Below are positions 41,770 through 52,341 of a stretch of DNA of 64,000 nt, in pieces. The stretch comes from Pyropia yezoensis (Eukaryota; Rhodophyta; Bangiophyceae; Bangiales; Bangiaceae): contig CM020620.1 of assembly GCA_009829735.1 (NCBI GenBank), positions 21,612,020 through 21,676,019 of the forward strand, given 5' to 3'. Each line of letters begins with the position of its first letter. The first letter of the stretch is position 1. The notes beneath the pieces are model-generated. The model searched no databases. It saw only the letters and a list, made by a program, of their open reading frames with translations, and was not told the DNA's origin. Position numbers and translations under genes: made by a program.

Positions 41770-44716
41770 ATGGCGGGGCATCGCGCCCATTTTGTTGTTT
41801 TGACGAAGGCGGTGGTGTCGGTGATGGACGCCTCGGGCGTAATCCCGACGACGGCGGCCCGGTTGGGGGTGCTGACAGCGATGTGCGCCGACCTCCGGGC
41901 CAATCAGGGCCCGGATTCGGCGCTGTCAGCTGATTCGGTCGCCCCCATCGCGGTTTTTGCTCCCCGTTCTTCGCCTTGCGCTTCGTTGCCCCGCCCCTTT
42001 GCGCCGGTTTGTCCCTTTCCGGCGCCCTTGGCGGCGGGGACTGGCGCCGCGGGGGCCGAGGCGGGCACTGGCGAGTCCGCCTCGGCCCCCTCTATCCGAG
42101 GAGGTGCTTTGTCCCGCCCGGGGGCGACGAACCCGGGTGTGGGACGCCTTTTGGGGTTTCCCTGCCCCCCCCCTCTGCTCCCCTTTGCCCCCCTGCTCCT
42201 GTGGCGGCTGCCCCCGCCACCGAGGCGGCCGGGGGCGGCGCTGGGGGTTTCCTGGGGGCTGGTGGGCTGCCTCTCCCCGGCGGTGGGGGTGCTGCTGTGG
42301 CTGTGGGGGGGCTGTTGCCCCGGCCGTGGCCGGCCGCGGCGGAGCGGGTCTCGGTGGCGGTGTTCAAGGTGGACCTGCCGGTGCTGGTGCGGCGGCTGGG
42401 GCGGGCCGTGGGGGAGCGGGTCTCGGTGGCGGCGGACAAGGTGAACGTGTGCGTGCTGGTGCGGCGGCTGGTGCTGGCCGTGGGGGGGCGGGTCTCGGTG
42501 GCAGCGACCAAGGCGGAGCCGGTCAAGGTGTTGGTGGGGTCCGGGGCGACCCGGACGGCGCTCGGCGGGCGAGGGGCGGTGTGCGTGGGGGTGCTGCGGG
42601 TGGTGCCTGGGGTGCGGCGGGTGGCCGTGCTGGCGCCACCCCCTTGCCGCCCCGAGTGACCCCTCGCTGGCCGCCCCGCTCGCACATGGGGCGGCCGCCG
42701 CCGGGGGGGCGACGGGCGGCTGGGTGCAGGTGGTGCGGCGCGGCCGCCGTCGCCGCCGCGCCCAGACCGCCCCCTCCCCTACCCCCTTTGCGGGGGACGG
42801 CCCAGGCGGGGCGGCGACGACGACGGCGGTGCGTGTCGGCCTGGCCGCCGGCGCTGGCCGTGCCGCGGTGCGCGCGGCGACCGCGCTGCCGCGCGGCGCC
42901 GCCGCCGCGCTGGTAGGGGGGGTGCCTCCGGGGGGTGCTGCTGGGGGGGGTCGTGGGGTTGTGGGGCAGCGGGATGCCGCCACGCCCCCCCCCCCCCCGA
43001 CCCGTTTGAGTTCTGCTGGGGCCCTCCCCCTCCCCTCGGCGGCCGCCACGGCCGCGGAGCGTGCTGCGGCCGCCGGCGGCAGAGCTGGGTCGGGTCCGCC
43101 CCCGCGCCGCCGACACCCCCGCCCTCACGACGATCTACGTCGCGGGGGTGTCGCGCGACGTCCGCCAGCACCGCCTGCGCGGGCTGCTGGCGGACGTCAC
43201 CGGCGTCCACGCCCACGCCGTCGTCGACGCCGACCGCTTTGGCGCCACCACCTCCGTGACGGTGGTGGCTGCAGAGGCCGACGCGTTTCGTGCGGCGGTG
43301 GGGAGGGGGCGCGCAGCCACTGTGCTGCTCCTCCTCCCCGACGCCGACCCGTGGGCGCCGGCGCTGCTGGGTGCCGCCCGCCGGCGCGGGCTGGGCGACG
43401 CGGCGGCCGCCGCGGCGGCGGAGGCTTTTTGCTGCCGCCGCCTCGAGGCCAAGCTGGCCCAGCTGCCGGCGCGCGCGGCCATGCCTCCCCACCTGCGTGC
43501 GGCCCTGCATGCCCACATTCAGGGCATGCTGGCGTCGCACGCCGGCGGGGAGGCGGCCACCGCCGCGCCGCCTGGCGCCACGCCACGGCTGGAGGGGTCC
43601 CGCAGCCGGCGCGCGCCCCGCCGCGCTGCTGCCGCGGCGCCGCCGCTGGGGGCCGCGACGACGACGGCGCTGCCGGCCACCGCCACGCCTGTCCCCCCCC
43701 CGGCTGAGGCCGCGGCGCCCACCCCGGCGGCTGCTGCTGGGGTGGTGGCGGCCGCCCCGCCCAGTGAGGGCAGCGCCTCCGCGCGCGGCCACGCGCCCCA
43801 TGCGCCTGCCCCCCCCCTCTCCGACCCCCCGCGGGCCGTGTCGGCGCGCGCCGCCGCCGTGGCTGTCCCCACCCCCCCGCCATCGGCTAATGCCATGGAG
43901 GGGGTGGTGCCTGCCGTGGCGGCGGCCACGGGCGAGCGGCCAGCTGCCGCCGCGCCGCCGGGGGGGGAGCCTGGCGGGACGGCTGCCGCTGTGCCTGGCC
44001 CCGTCCCCCTGCCGCCCCTCCCCGCGCCGATCCCCCCCGTTCTCGCCGCCGCCACGGCGGTGGCGGCGCGGGCCTCGCTGCCGCCGACGGCTGGCCCCGC
44101 CGAGGCCCCGCGGCGGGCGGCACCAGCGACGGGGGCCACCCCCGACGCGCAGGCGCCGGCGCGCAAGCGCCGGCGCACTGCGAGGGGTGCTGTGGCCGGG
44201 GGGTCGCCGCGCGCCCCTCGCCGCGGGTGGGCGCGCCCTGTGCGGGCTGGCGGCAGCGGCGTGCGGCCGCTGCCGCCCATGGGCACCACGGGGGCCCGCC
44301 CGGGTGCTGACCGCGTGGCCACCAAGCCGTGGCCCTCCCTGCCGCCCGACGGGGACGCGTCGCCCGCGCGTGCGCCCACCCCCGCCGACGACGCCGCCGT
44401 CGACTCGGCGGCGACGCCTCGTCCCGCCGTTCCGCCGCCCACCGCCGGCTCGTCCGCGGCCGCGGTCGCCGCAGGGGCTTCCGCCCCCCCGGACGGCGAC
44501 CCCGCCCCGTCGGGGCCCAACCCCCTCTGGCCGGCCGACGCCCCCACGCCTCCGCCTGCCCCGCCCACGCCCCCCGCTGCTGCGGCACCCCCCGCCGCCG
44601 CCTCCCCCACGCCGCAGCCCATCGCTGCGGCTGGGGAGGCGACGGAGGAGGGTGACCCCGCCGCGGGCACGGCTGTGCCCACTCCCAACGTCAGCGACGG
44701 GCGTCACAATGAGTGA
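41770..44716 (+). pseudogene. E2 left ORF1 (frame-broken)
   Basis: From the ATG at 41770 (MAGHRAHFVVLTKAVV) the frame is disturbed at a run of 7 G near 42303; the right arm has 8 G and reads on to a stop equivalent to 42657-42659. Within 42340-42550 are about two and a half 72-bp repeats encoding a 24-residue unit with RVSVA...KV...VLVRRL...AVG. The RRM-like domain TIYVAGVSRDVRQHRLRGLL lies at about 43130-43380 in another frame, which runs on to GRHNE and the TGA at 44714-44716. The break between the two halves is present in both arms, so E2 ORF1 is either dead or two separate proteins. Confidence 0.6.
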
Positions 44717-45603
44717 CGCCCGTCGCGGTGCCGCCGCCGAGCGCGAGGACGCCGTTCCGGCCCTCCCCTCGGCGGCGGCGGCGGGTCCGCCCGCTTGCCC
44801 TTCGCAGGGCAGCGGACCGGACCCTGGCGGCCCCCTGCCTCCGCCGAGGCTGCCCTCCGCCGCCTCGGCCGATGCTGCTGGGGCGGTGGGGGGGGGGATG
44901 GTGCGCGCGGCGGCGATGCGGCCGCATCGCCGTGCCCGGTGCCCGGCTGTGGGGCGCTGCTGGTGGGGGGGGTGGGTGCGCCGGCTGGGCTGCTGCACCT
45001 CCGCCGGGCGCATGTGGCCCCGGAGGTGCCGGCGGAGGTGCTAGCCACCGTCGGCGCTGCGGGCTGCCGCTGGTGCGAGCGGCCGTTCACGGTGGCTCGT
45101 GGCCGGACAGGGAAGTCCTCCCTGTCCTGCCACGAGACACTGTGTCGGCTCAACCCCCGGCGGCAGCGCGGCCTGCGGCGGCGCACGGCCCGCGCGGCCT
45201 GCGCACTGCGGCGGCGGCCACGGCGGTCGCGCCGACGGCGGCGCGGCCGACGACAACGGCGGGGACGGCGAGTGGGGCGGCGCCCCCGCCGTCGACGGCA
45301 AGGGTGGCGGTGGCCTTGGCGCCCCCCACGGCGGCGAGCGGGCGGCTGGCGGGCGCTCCGCCGCCGACAACGGCGACGGCAACGGCGACGGCGGCGGCGA
45401 CGACCGCCGCGGCGGCGACGGCGGCGGCGACGGCCACGGCGGGCGCTCTGCGCGCGGGGGCGGCGCCCGCGACGGCGCCGCCCGCGACTCTGGCGGCTTT
45501 GGGGGGCGGGCGCCCGGACGCCACGCTGTTCGCGGCCGACCACGCCGCGTGGGCGCGGGCGCGGGGCGCGTTCCTGCGAGCCTCTGCGCCCACCGACGCG
45601 GCA
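44709..45603 (+). pseudogene. E2 left ORF2, truncated
   Basis: Starts MSDARRGAAAEREDAV at ATGAGTGA, overlapping the end of ORF1. The zinc-finger part (CPVPGCGALLVGGVGAP...HLRRAH, then CRWCERPFTVARG...CHETLC) is in a different frame from the start because of a G-run near 44887. It ends at SAPTDAA where the element is truncated; the reverse transcriptase and endonuclease are absent. Confidence 0.7.
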
Positions 45604-46236
45604 AAGCAGTTTTTGTGTACCTGCAAGCTCGCAGGGACACAGAGGTTTAGTTTGGGCCATGCTACTGCCCGGTTGCTGTCCTTCTCTTGGCGATGAGGGG
45701 GGGGGCTCAAAAACTACAGTTTTTAGTTGCTTCGTCGTGAAGAAGTGCTCCACAGGGCAACATACAATCGATACCCACCGTTTTTTTTTTTTACGAACAG
45801 AAGCAGGATAGGTAGAGGGAGGTATCGTGGTGCGTGGTGTTGCTGTTCGGTGCCTGGTGGTGCGGAGATCATGGGGCGGGCGACGGACATGAGCGTACTT
45901 CTGCTTCTGTATGGATGATGGCCATACGTGGCCAATGACCAATCTTTTTCCAGAAAAAAACACATGGGCACAGAGCGCAAGGTCTGAGGAGCACAGCGGT
46001 GTGACCCACGTCCCACAGGGTGCACTTCTTCATGGTCGACAGGGGTCGTAGGACTCGACGGGGGGGGGGGACGGGTGGTGAGATCAAATGTCATTCTGCG
46101 TGCAAACTTGTCACTTTGCGCATCTGCCTCCCTCTCCGTCCGCGCCCACGACGGCGCCTACCACTATCACCACCACCACCACCACCACGGCGGCGGCGGC
46201 GATGAGAGAGGGGGGGGGAGCGTGTACGGCCCTCCC
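45604..46236 (+). other. Non-E2 tail included in the left arm
   Basis: Sequence after the E2 breakpoint, of lower GC, with a T-run (45781-45792), TATTTT-free AT-rich stretches and a CAC-repeat encoding poly-His (46164-46190). In the plus frame at 46147-46236 it reads HDGAYHYHHHHHHH then GGGSVYGPP, which continues beyond the arm on this side but not on the right. The left side may therefore be the original context of this piece, possibly part of a host gene. Confidence 0.45.
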
Positions 46237-46238
46237 CC

Positions 46239-46520
46239 GCTGCTCCCCCCACCCCCCCCGCTGTCGGCCATGATGCCGGGGGGGGGCAGCTTCGCCAATG
46301 GCCCAATGGTGGCTGGCTATGGCGCCCCAGCCGGTGCCGCCGCCGCCGCCGCCGCCGCCGCCACCCCCAGGATGACGGGCCGTCGCTCGCTGGCCGCAAG
46401 CACCCCCGTCACTGCGCCAGGCCGGCGGTATGGGGGGGACGGCGACGGGGGTGGCGGCGCCGTGCCGGGCACCCCCCCCACCGCCGCGCATCGTCGTGGC
46501 GGCAGCAGCGTCAGCCGAGG
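46239..46520 (+). other. Possible host-gene fragment rich in Gly, Pro and Ala
   Basis: The plus frame open from 46075 continues as SAMMPGGGSFANGPMVAG then an Ala-run and TPRMTGRRSLAASTPV. The composition is like that of intrinsically disordered host proteins, with no domain. It is cut by the 116-bp repeats that follow. Confidence 0.3.
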
Positions 46521-46868
46521 GCGGTGGCGCCCGCAGGGCCACCCAGCGACGCCGGCGCCATCCCGGTGACCACGTGCGGGGCGGTCGCAACCGATGCGGC
46601 GGTGCCGGCCACCTCTGCGCCGGTGAAGGCGTCGCTGCGGTGGCGCCCGCAGGGCCACCCAGCGACGCCGGCGCCATCCCGGTGACCACGTGCGGGGCGG
46701 TCGCAACCGATGCGGCGGTGCCGGCCACCTCTGCGCCGGTGAAGGCGTCGCTGCGGTGGCGCCCGCAGGGCCACCCAGCGACGCCGGCGCCATCCCGGTG
46801 ACCACGTGCGGGGCGGTCGCAACCGATGCGGCGGTGCCGGCCACCTCTGCGCCGGTGAAGGCGTCGCT
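46521..46868 (+). repeat. Three tandem copies of a 116-bp unit
   Basis: The unit begins GCGGTGGCGCCCGCAGGGCC and recurs at 46521, 46637 and 46753 with virtually no change. Because 116 is not a multiple of three, each copy shifts the reading frame, so the array is unlikely to be coding. Confidence 0.8.
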
Positions 46869-47525
46869 GGAGAAGGACGGCCGGCATCCCCCTCCCCGCA
46901 TCCCGCCTGCTCGGCCGGCCAACCGGCCGTCAGCCACCGCCGCCGGCAGCCTCCGCGCCACCCGCCTTCCCTCGGGGAGTGGGGCCACCCCACCGCGCTC
47001 TGCCGGTCGCCCGCATGGCTGTTGCCCCCCCGGGCGGGATTGCAACGGTGGCGCCGTCGCGTGCGTGCTGGCCCAGCCGTCGCAACCACCAGTTCGCCAT
47101 CCAGTCCCCTCCGGCCATTTCCGCGGCGGGGCTGACGCCGACTGTCCCCCGGCGCTGCCCCCCACTCCCCCCCCGGCCCGCCAGGGCAGCCGCTCTCACT
47201 CGGTCACGACCGCCCCGCGGCCGGCCGCACCGCTGCCCGTACTCCCTGCGCCGCACCCCCCGCTCCAGCCTGGCCGCCACGGCTGGCAACAGCGATACCC
47301 GCCAGCGTTTCAATGCTTGTTTTCGCCGTCACCACCGCTGCCGCCGCCGCCGAGCTCCCCGCCGCGTGGCATGTTGAGGTCTGCCTGCCAAAGCGGCCAC
47401 CGCCGAGTGCCTATGGTCACCAGCCGCTGTGCACAAGCGACTGGGGCCCAGCGACGCAAAACGGCGACAAGCCCAAACAGACTGCCATTGTGCGCTACTG
47501 CAAGCGGCGCATCCTATCAGCAGCT
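46869..47525. other. GC-rich spacer sequence, nothing recognised
   Basis: Overlapping Pro/Arg/Ala-rich open frames on both strands, no domain. Lies 3' of the NTPase-nuclease gene on the minus strand and may contain its 3' UTR. Confidence 0.4.
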
Positions 47526-49715
47526 CTAGCCGGTACTGCCGCCGACGAAGACCGAAGAAAACGCGGTGTAGGGACTGGCAGTGAACCAGTAGTCAGACGC
47601 ACCCATCAGGCCCCCCAGCGACGGTCCAAGCAGGTCCATTAGGTCCGAGCGGTTGAGCACGATGGCCTGGGGCGACCAGTCCTCCACGGAAAGTTCAGAA
47701 GCTCTCTCCCCTTCGTCGTGGTCATGAACAACGCCCCCGGTGTCCGTCAGGCCACCAGCTGACCCCCCTTCCTCGTGCTCGTCAGTACCACCCTCGGCGT
47801 CGGTCGCTCTATCAGCGTCCACTTGGGCGACAGTGATGGAAGCGTCCGCAGACGAAACACCGCCCGTGCGTCGCGCAGCGACTAGGAACACAACGCGGTC
47901 GCGCCAGGATGGCCAAGAGTCCTTAAACGCCTTGATCGCTTTTCCCCAGGCGACGCCAACGGCCACAGGGCCCAGCTTCGTCTTGGCCGCGTCCACGCTG
48001 TACTTCAGCTGCACAGCGACGGCAATCAGGTCACCCTTCTTGTACTGGGAACAATCTTGGACGCAATCGTAGAACATGATGGCGTCCACGCCGCAGGCAC
48101 CATCGCGTAGCACGTACAAGGTGTGCAACACCTCCCGACGTCGAGCAGGGTCTCCCGCAAGCCGGAGCACCTGGTCCAGGTCAATGTCCGACACGACCTC
48201 CTCCCGGAAGAGCGAGGCGTCGAGCAGCACGTCGGTCAATAGAACGCTGCACCCAACATAGCACGACTGCGCCCTCGTCTGGTACATCTTCTTCAAAGTG
48301 GTAGCCCCGTAATCCTCCGCGTGCAGGCAGCGAGCCAAGGACAATGCGCGCTCATACGAGACATAGAAAGACTCAAACACCGACCACCGCAATGCAGGAT
48401 GGCCTGTGAGGATGTCGTTGACAAGCGCCTGAAGAGTAGGAAGCACGCGTCGCCCCTTCTTCAACCCAAAGAGCGCCGGGGGCGGCACAAAAAGTGTGGC
48501 CGACTGGTTGAGGACCCCCGAGGGATCAGACGTCAGGCCCACCGGGGAGCTGGTAGACACCTCGTCGTAGTCGTAGAATAGGGCCGCGCTCAACTTGTCC
48601 TCTCGCGGCACGAGGTTGACGTGCACTTCGCCGTTGCGTTGCAGACGCCTGCACGCGACGGCGTCGAAGTAGCGCCGTGACTTGTGCAGGAGCACGTCCA
48701 GAAGCACTGCCTCCGTAAAGTCGGCCGAGCGACCTAGGGACGGGATGGTCTTCTTGTCCTGGAGCAGGGAGGACCCAGCTTTGGTCAGCAGCGTCTTGAC
48801 AGACGACTTGGGCGACAGGGTGCTCATGCCAATGTAATCGCTCAGGTTGCACACGAGTCGAGGATGACCGCCGCACACCGACACCAGCGACTCCAGCAGT
48901 AGCTTGAACTGGGGCGTGTTGAGCCCATAGCCTGCTCCAGCACGAACGACCTCCCCAACTGAATTGAATTCAAGCCCCCGCGCGTGCAGCGCCTGCATAC
49001 CGTCACGCAAAATGAAAGAGCTCACGTCGCGATCCAGGGGGCGCAAAACGGCGGCGGGCAGCAGGTCACGCGGCGAGGCGCGGAGCTCGTTCACAATGAA
49101 CTGCTGGCTCACGGAGGTTGTGCCCACGATCCCTCCGCAGATATCCACCAGACGGCATAGTACCGACCGATACGCGTCGTCGGCAGAGTCGTAGCCGCGA
49201 CCATAGAGCCCAGCAGGGAGAGAATCTTTGCACTGCGCGAGCTCGTCAACGATGATGACGAGCGGTGCACCCGGACGACCACGCCGTGCACGAAGCATCG
49301 CCTCAACCTCGTCCTCGACAACATGAGGATGTAGCTGCCCACTTATCAGCGCGGACATGGCCATCGAGAGGAAGGTATTCCACCGCATCTTCTTGAAGAT
49401 CGCCAGCTCTTGGTAGATCAGACGTAGCCACATTGGCAAGAAGGCACCTCCTGCCTTCAGTACAATGGAACTGTCCGTCGGGAGCAGTCCGCACAGCGAG
49501 TTGAACGTCAGGAGGAAAACGACAGCATCTTCCCCGTGCTTGATGACGTCAGGGTCCTCGCAACCCAGTCCGACCAGCTTCGCCTTACGCTCGACCACCT
49601 CCCGCGCCAAAAACGTCTTTCCGCTGCCCCAGCCACCACGGATGTAGACCAAAGCCCCTCGAGGCACCTCATCGGTCGAGTTGTCGTCGTCATCTTCATC
49701 GCTGGACTCATCCAT
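47526..49715 (-). CDS. Crinkler-RHS-type protein: P-loop NTPase with C-terminal PD-(D/E)XK nuclease
   Basis: 729 residues from the ATG at 49715; the frame stays open a further 99 codons upstream without an ATG, so an upstream exon may supply the real N-terminus. After an acidic stretch (ESSDEDDDD) comes a Walker A motif GGWGSGKT (27-34), Walker B PLVIIVDELAQ (about 151-161, DE at 157-158) and a sensor-like segment GGIVGTTSVSQQF. Near the C-terminus, AIMFYD...LIAVAVQLKYS (about 546-573) fits the D...QxK core of restriction-like nucleases. This NTPase-plus-nuclease layout is that of Crinkler-RHS (CR) effectors, proposed to derive from transposon proteins and to act on host DNA in the nucleus. 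Composition is balanced and GC lower than the surroundings, which suggests a real gene, possibly acquired. Family identity rests on motifs only. Confidence 0.7.
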   Translation of the reverse strand: MDESSDEDDDDNSTDEVPRGALVYIRGGWGSGKTFLAREVVERKAKLVGLGCEDPDVIKHGEDAVVFLLTFNSLCGLLPTDSSIVLKAGGAFLPMWLRLIYQELAIFKKMRWNTFLSMAMSALISGQLHPHVVEDEVEAMLRARRGRPGAPLVIIVDELAQCKDSLPAGLYGRGYDSADDAYRSVLCRLVDICGGIVGTTSVSQQFIVNELRASPRDLLPAAVLRPLDRDVSSFILRDGMQALHARGLEFNSVGEVVRAGAGYGLNTPQFKLLLESLVSVCGGHPRLVCNLSDYIGMSTLSPKSSVKTLLTKAGSSLLQDKKTIPSLGRSADFTEAVLLDVLLHKSRRYFDAVACRRLQRNGEVHVNLVPREDKLSAALFYDYDEVSTSSPVGLTSDPSGVLNQSATLFVPPPALFGLKKGRRVLPTLQALVNDILTGHPALRWSVFESFYVSYERALSLARCLHAEDYGATTLKKMYQTRAQSCYVGCSVLLTDVLLDASLFREEVVSDIDLDQVLRLAGDPARRREVLHTLYVLRDGACGVDAIMFYDCVQDCSQYKKGDLIAVAVQLKYSVDAAKTKLGPVAVGVAWGKAIKAFKDSWPSWRDRVVFLVAARRTGGVSSADASITVAQVDADRATDAEGGTDEHEEGGSAGGLTDTGGVVHDHDEGERASELSVEDWSPQAIVLNRSDLMDLLGPSLGGLMGASDYWFTASPYTAFSSVFVGGSTG

Positions 49716-50012
49716 GGAGGAAGCGGCGTTGCACTCGTCGTCGCCATCCTCGCCTCCACGCGCGACACCTTGCGCGCCGAGGCTTTGCGCACGTACCCAG
49801 GCCTGGTACAAGACAGTCCAGGAGCTCACCACCTGCGCCTGAACATGCGCTGCGTTTCTGCGGCGCTTACTCGGGGGAACCACAGCCAATATGGTCGCCG
49901 CCTTCGGGCCATGCCGCGATTGACGCAGGGCCCCAGCAGCCTTCAGCAAACGGATTACTCCATGAGGGCCTGAGGAAGAGCAAATGCGTACATGTGACAC
50001 CAGTGGAGCCAA
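49716..50012 (-). other. In-frame extension upstream of the NTPase-nuclease ATG
   Basis: 99 codons without ATG in frame with the gene, including SKRRRNAAHVQAQVV and SSWTVLYQAWVRAQ. AG sites such as TTGTACCAG and CATGTTCAG could be splice acceptors. The segment may be coding as part of a longer second exon; the first exon, expected to hold a header domain, was not identified. Confidence 0.35.
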
Positions 50013-51708
50013 GAATAGGCGTGGAGTGGATCCAGCTCAAAACTCCCAACAGTTAGTGTCGCGCCGCGGCAGCGTGAGCGTCATCGTGCAGAAGAACGTG
50101 AGGTCAACAGATCATTCAACTTTGATACAGGAGCCGTCTCGTACCCACAGCAAGCGGAAAGAAGCCTCTATATGACGCCGCGAAGCTCCACGCGGCAGAG
50201 AAGAGGAAAAACGTACTTGGCGCCCCCGAGTCGACCATGGACAATAAAGCGGAAGACCCGTGCTTCTTTCCCATGGGCACATGACATGCAGGTACCGGCA
50301 GAGTGGAGCGGCCACGGTACCCGCAGGCCGCCGTCGCCTGGCGCCCAACACACACAGCGGCGCCGCTAAAGGTGGAAGAACACAGAGGTGTGGAAGGGGT
50401 AAACAAAAGCCGCTTCGTACCCATGGTCCTGCCAAGAGTGTAGTCCGTTGGATGGAAGCCGACAGCAAGTGGCAGTCCGGGCAGCGAGGGGGGGGGCAGA
50501 GTGGAAGGCGGGGCCTCGGAGGCGGGGCGGGCGGGGGCCGTGTTGACAGCGGTGACGCCACAGACGAGACGAGCGACGCCCGCAGAGCAACGGCACACCG
50601 GGCCGGCCGTGGAGTCGTGTGTCTGCCAGCCTGTGTCTGACCTCGTGGGCATCGTAAGCGGTCCACTCTGAGCATTTGCACTGGCTCTCAAATCCGAAAT
50701 AGCTATTTGGGCTTTGGGACACCATCAAAGCTGGATTTCGGGAGGTCTTTGTGTGGGCTTTGGCTGCTCCGCCAAAGCCTCCCCTGCAGTGCCCCAGTTA
50801 TTCGAAATCGGGCGCCTCGCGTCTTGTTTTAGTTACGACCATTCGAGTTGATCGGCGCGCTTTCGCTTGTCAGCTACTGCGGTTGGGACCGTGTGCACCT
50901 GGAATTTACTACGGCGACCGCACGGTAGCGGGGTTGAGCGGAGGCGTCTGCCCTCCCGCTCGCTTTCGCCTTGCCCGACAGCGCCCGCCCACCACTTGAG
51001 GTCTCGGCGGACGTTCAGTCCGCAGCGGGGGGGCGGGCCACTGCGCGACCCACAAACGAGGCCTGTTGAGGAGGGCGAGGGTCACAGAGGCAGACGCGGC
51101 TTTGCCTCCCCCTACCACCTGCCTCCCTTCTCTCCTCCCCAAGGCCAGCGCCTTGCGGTGGTGGCACTCTCGTCGCCACCGTTGCCGTCATCCTCAGCTC
51201 GCCGCCGTGCCCGACCCATGCCTGCTGGCTGCTCTCGTCCGGCCGCCCGGCGTGCCGATGACCGCTCCCGCTTTCCTCCTCCCCGTCGCAGCCGCCGCCG
51301 CCTCCCCGACCGGTTGCGGCCACTGCCGTCGTGGCCTTTGCAGACGAGGCGACCATCGCTGCACGGAGCAGCATCTTGCGTGACGTGCCAAGGCTGTCGC
51401 TTGGCGGAGGTCCCGCATCGACGGTGCAGACGGGGAGGGGGAGGAGGGTGAGGGAGAGGATCGAGGGCTTGCCGGCGTTGCCAGCCGCGCTGGCGTCCAC
51501 TGGTGTTCTGCGAATTGCGGAGGGGGGGGAAGGGGATTGTTGGGGCGCCCGGCGGACACCTCTTTCACTGTGGACCTTGGCGGGCTGCCTCGTCCCCCCG
51601 GGGTCGCTGAAGGTAAGCACGGGCTGTCTACTCGGCAGATGTTGGCGTTGCGCTGCGCAACTGGTACCGTCGATGTTCTGCACTATTTGGCGTCGCCGCT
51701 GCAGCAGG
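50013..51708. other. Spacer sequence with possible plus-strand exons cut at the arm
   Basis: The plus strand at about 51331-51613 reads protein-like sequence (EATIAARSSILRDVPRLSL, LPALPAALASTGVLRIAEGG) up to AAG followed by a GTAAGC donor. Further words TVDVLHYLASPLQQ lie just before the arm. This could be the remains of a host gene interrupted by the right arm. The 50.1-50.7 kb part is expected to contain the promoter or first exon of the NTPase-nuclease gene. No domain is recognised. Confidence 0.25.
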
Positions 51709-52341
51709 TGGGGGAGGGCCGTACACGCTCCCCCCCCCTCCCCCATCGCCGCCGCCGCCGTGGTGGTGGTGGTGGTGATAGTGGTAGGCGCCGTCGTGGG
51801 CGCGGACGGAGAGGGAGGCAGATGCGCAAAGTGACAAGTTTGCACGCAGAATGACATTTGATCTCACCACCCGTCCCCCCCCCCCGTCGAGTCCTACGAC
51901 CCCTGTCGACCATGAAGAAGTGCACCCTGTGGGACGTGGGTCACACCGCTGTGCTCCTCAGACCTTGCGCTCTGTGCCCATGTGTTTTTTTCTGGAAAAA
52001 GATTGGTCATTGGCCACGTATGGCCATCATCCATACAGAAGCAGAAGTACGCTCATGTCCGTCGCCCGCCCCATGATCTCTGCACCACCAGGCACCGAAC
52101 AGCAACACCACGCACCACGATACCTCCCTCTACCTATCCTGCTTCTGTTCGTAAAAAAAAAAAACGGTGGGTATCGATTGTATGTTGCCCTGTGGAGCAC
52201 TTCTTCACGACGAAGCAACTAAAAACTGTAGTTTTTGAGCCCCCCCCCTCATCGCCAAGAGAAGGACAGCAACCGGGCAGTAGCATGGCCCAAACTAAAC
52301 CTCTGTGTCCCTGCGAGCTTGCAGGTACACAAAAACTGCTT
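51709..52341 (-). other. Non-E2 tail included in the right arm
   Basis: Mirror of 45604-46236, with one substitution (near 52078) and small changes at the inner end. Beyond 51709 the sequence differs from the left side. Confidence 0.5.

Larger units (their letters stand above)
41680..45603 (+). mobile_element. E2 left copy: related element, 3'-truncated
   Basis: A relative of E1 with the same organisation but clearly diverged sequence. It has a 90-nt 5' UTR with T-runs and hairpin, ORF1 with the RRM-like domain, the ATGAGTGA overlap, and the ORF2 zinc-finger region. Homology to E1 stops abruptly within ORF2 at SAPTDAA (about 45603, equivalent to 29271 in E1), before the reverse transcriptase, and unrelated sequence follows. 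It cannot move by itself. Confidence 0.85.
41649..46236 (+). repeat. Left arm of a 4.6-kb inverted repeat
   Basis: Positions x in this arm match positions 97945-x or 97946-x on the minus strand. The match starts exactly at the tRNA 3' half (41649 with 56297) and ends after GTACGGCCCTCCCCC (about 46236 with about 51709). I find only a handful of differences: one G-run length near 42303, one substitution near 45868 and changes in the last 30 bp. Confidence 0.92.

Noticed and set aside
45723..46094. Antisense open frames over the arm tail as genes
   Set aside because: They appear in both arms simply because the DNA is duplicated and show no domain or start context.
46164..46190. Poly-histidine run as a cloning tag
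   Set aside because: It is a CAC microsatellite inside natural sequence and is mirrored in the right arm.
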